Assembly (NCBI RefSeq): GCF_900636765.1
Contig: NZ_LR134313.1
Location: 186,001-250,000 of the forward strand
Direction: 5' to 3'
Length of the DNA stretch: 64,000 nt
DNA from: Neisseria canis
GTDB taxonomy: Bacteria; Pseudomonadota; Gammaproteobacteria; Burkholderiales; Neisseriaceae
The notes under the pieces were generated by a model. It worked only from the letters and a program-made list of their open reading frames with translations, was not told the origin of the DNA and did no database searches. A program made the position numbers and the translations under genes. Of the stretch, positions 63,166 through 64,000 are shown piece after piece; the stretch's first letter is position 1; the number at the start of each line of letters is the position of its first letter.

Positions 63166-63816
63166 TTATATCGCGGCCATCCACATTCTCACGGCAAACG
63201 CGGCGAACATCAGCCCTACGGCGCCCATGGCGGCGGCGGATAGTTTATGGTGCCGCCGAAAGAGGCGCGTCATATTGTGTCCGGCGAACACCAGCATGTT
63301 GAGATAAATAAAACTGGTGGCCTGCAAAATCAGCGCCAACACGAGAAACGAAAGCGCGGGGTGCGGGTAAGCGGGGTCGACGAACTGCACGAAAAACGAG
63401 AGGAAAAACAATATGGCTTTCGGGTTGGTCAGGCTCAGCAGCAAGGCGCGTTTGAAAATGTGGGGCGCGGGTCCGGCGGCGGCTTCGGAGCCGGTTGGAA
63501 ATTTAGACGGATCAAGCTGCCATTTTCTTACAGCGCCGCGCAGCAAGTTGAAGCCGATATAGGCCAGATACAGCCCGCCCACCAGCTTGAGGCCGTGAAA
63601 CAGCGGCGGGTAGAGTTTTAATAATGTGCCCGCGCCCAAAACGGTGGCGAGTATCAGGAAGGAATCGCCCAGAATAATGCCTGCGATGGCGCGGTAAGCC
63701 GCTTTTACGCCGTGCTGCGCCGCCATGGAAAGGCAAAACATGGAATTGGGGCCGGGCAATAAAATCACGGCGACCGTGCCGATAATGTAGGTGGTGAGAT
63801 TGATGGTGCCGAGCAT
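63166..63816 (-). CDS. LysE-family amino acid exporter (LeuE-like)
   Basis: 216 residues with six membrane helices. It begins INLTTYIIGTVAVILLPGPNSMFCLSMAAQHG, whose LPGPNS motif marks the LysE/RhtB family; GGLYLAYIGFNLLRG follows. The family exports amino acids such as leucine or homoserine lactone. It is 51 bases upstream of phzF on the same strand. Confidence 0.9.
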   Translation of the reverse strand: MLGTINLTTYIIGTVAVILLPGPNSMFCLSMAAQHGVKAAYRAIAGIILGDSFLILATVLGAGTLLKLYPPLFHGLKLVGGLYLAYIGFNLLRGAVRKWQLDPSKFPTGSEAAAGPAPHIFKRALLLSLTNPKAILFFLSFFVQFVDPAYPHPALSFLVLALILQATSFIYLNMLVFAGHNMTRLFRRHHKLSAAAMGAVGLMFAAFAVRMWMAAI

Positions 63817-63943
63817 GGTTTTCAGACAGGCATTGGGTTTGCGGATAAAGGGCTTGGCATTTTATAACGGATGGCCGGCCTTGCGGTAGGCGGAAATGTT
63901 GCTGGAAATTTATCGGATTCGAGAATGAGACGGACGCAGCAGA

Positions 63944-63970
63944 TTTGTCGGATTCAAGAATCCTACCTAC
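63944..63970. repeat. Partial inverted-repeat element, copy C
   Basis: TTTGTCGGATTCAAGAATCC (plus TACCTAC) matches the right end of copies A and B with one change. A degenerate left part (ATCGGATTCGAGAAT) lies at about 63912. A DUS follows at 63981-63994. Confidence 0.6.
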
Positions 63971-64000
63971 GGTGGCCAATATGCCTGTCTGAAAACATTC

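Overview
The window is chromosomal DNA of a Neisseria-type betaproteobacterium. Three things point there. First, the gene content and local order are neisserial: dprA, def-fmt-rsmB-ntrYX, misR/misS, a PglL-type pilin glycosylation ligase, hisI-hisE-hinT-tatABC, PilC, pilSR and ispB next to rplU-rpmA. Second, the 12-mer TGCCTGTCTGAA, usually extended to ATGCCTGTCTGAAA, is scattered densely on both strands, often as inverted pairs that act as terminators. From established knowledge this is the 'wad' dialect of the neisserial DNA uptake sequence (DUS), first associated with Neisseria wadsworthii. Third, gene density is high and the base composition is moderately G+C-rich. I infer N. wadsworthii or a close relative; the exact species cannot be settled by eye.

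Layout. 1-8.5 kb: dprA (partial), a LysM-family protein that lacks its LysM domain, then the run def-fmt-rsmB-DUF4390-ntrY-ntrX. 8.5-9.6 kb: an IS30-family insertion sequence resembling IS1655, sitting inside the DUS terminator behind ntrX. 9.6-17.5 kb: photolyase, tRNA-Phe, asd, tyrA, a PolB-like exonuclease, dsbC, misS-misR. 17.7-22.9 kb: pglL, a DUF2069 protein, tatABC, hinT, hisE, hisI. 22.9-25.8 kb: amidase, NlpE-like lipoprotein and TSUP exporter, with many DUS of a different (canonical AG/AT) dialect, which marks an import from another Neisseria lineage. 25.8-33 kb: CreA-like lipoprotein, a divergent LysR/azoreductase pair, a membrane J-domain protein, and a MoxR-DUF58-transglutaminase cluster. 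33-41.8 kb: PilC/PilY1 adhesin, AmpG permease, an EmrA-type fusion protein and outer-membrane channel with an EmrR-like regulator. 42-49.4 kb: a preQ1 riboswitch with queF and the queuosine-precursor transporter, rplU-rpmA, ispB, tRNA-Arg, a DoxX/DUF2269/SDR operon with a pair of palindromes upstream, and rsmJ. 49.5-59.9 kb: pilR-pilS, parC, a metallophosphoesterase, carB. 59.9-64 kb is accessory: an AT-rich trypsin-like protein gene, two copies of a ~100-bp inverted-repeat element, a truncated phzF copy, an ICMT-like methyltransferase, intact phzF and a LysE exporter.

Functional themes are natural transformation (dprA plus the DUS), type IV pili (PilC, PilS/PilR, PglL), envelope stress and peptidoglycan (MisRS, DsbC, AmpG, NlpE-like), translation and tRNA/rRNA modification (Def, Fmt, RsmB, RsmJ, QueF) and Tat export. 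The most unusual items are the DUS-dialect mosaic, the IS inside a DUS terminator, the AT-rich trypsin-like orphan beside carB, the element family carrying DUS of different dialects, and the paired palindromes upstream of the DoxX operon. No CRISPR array or prophage was seen.
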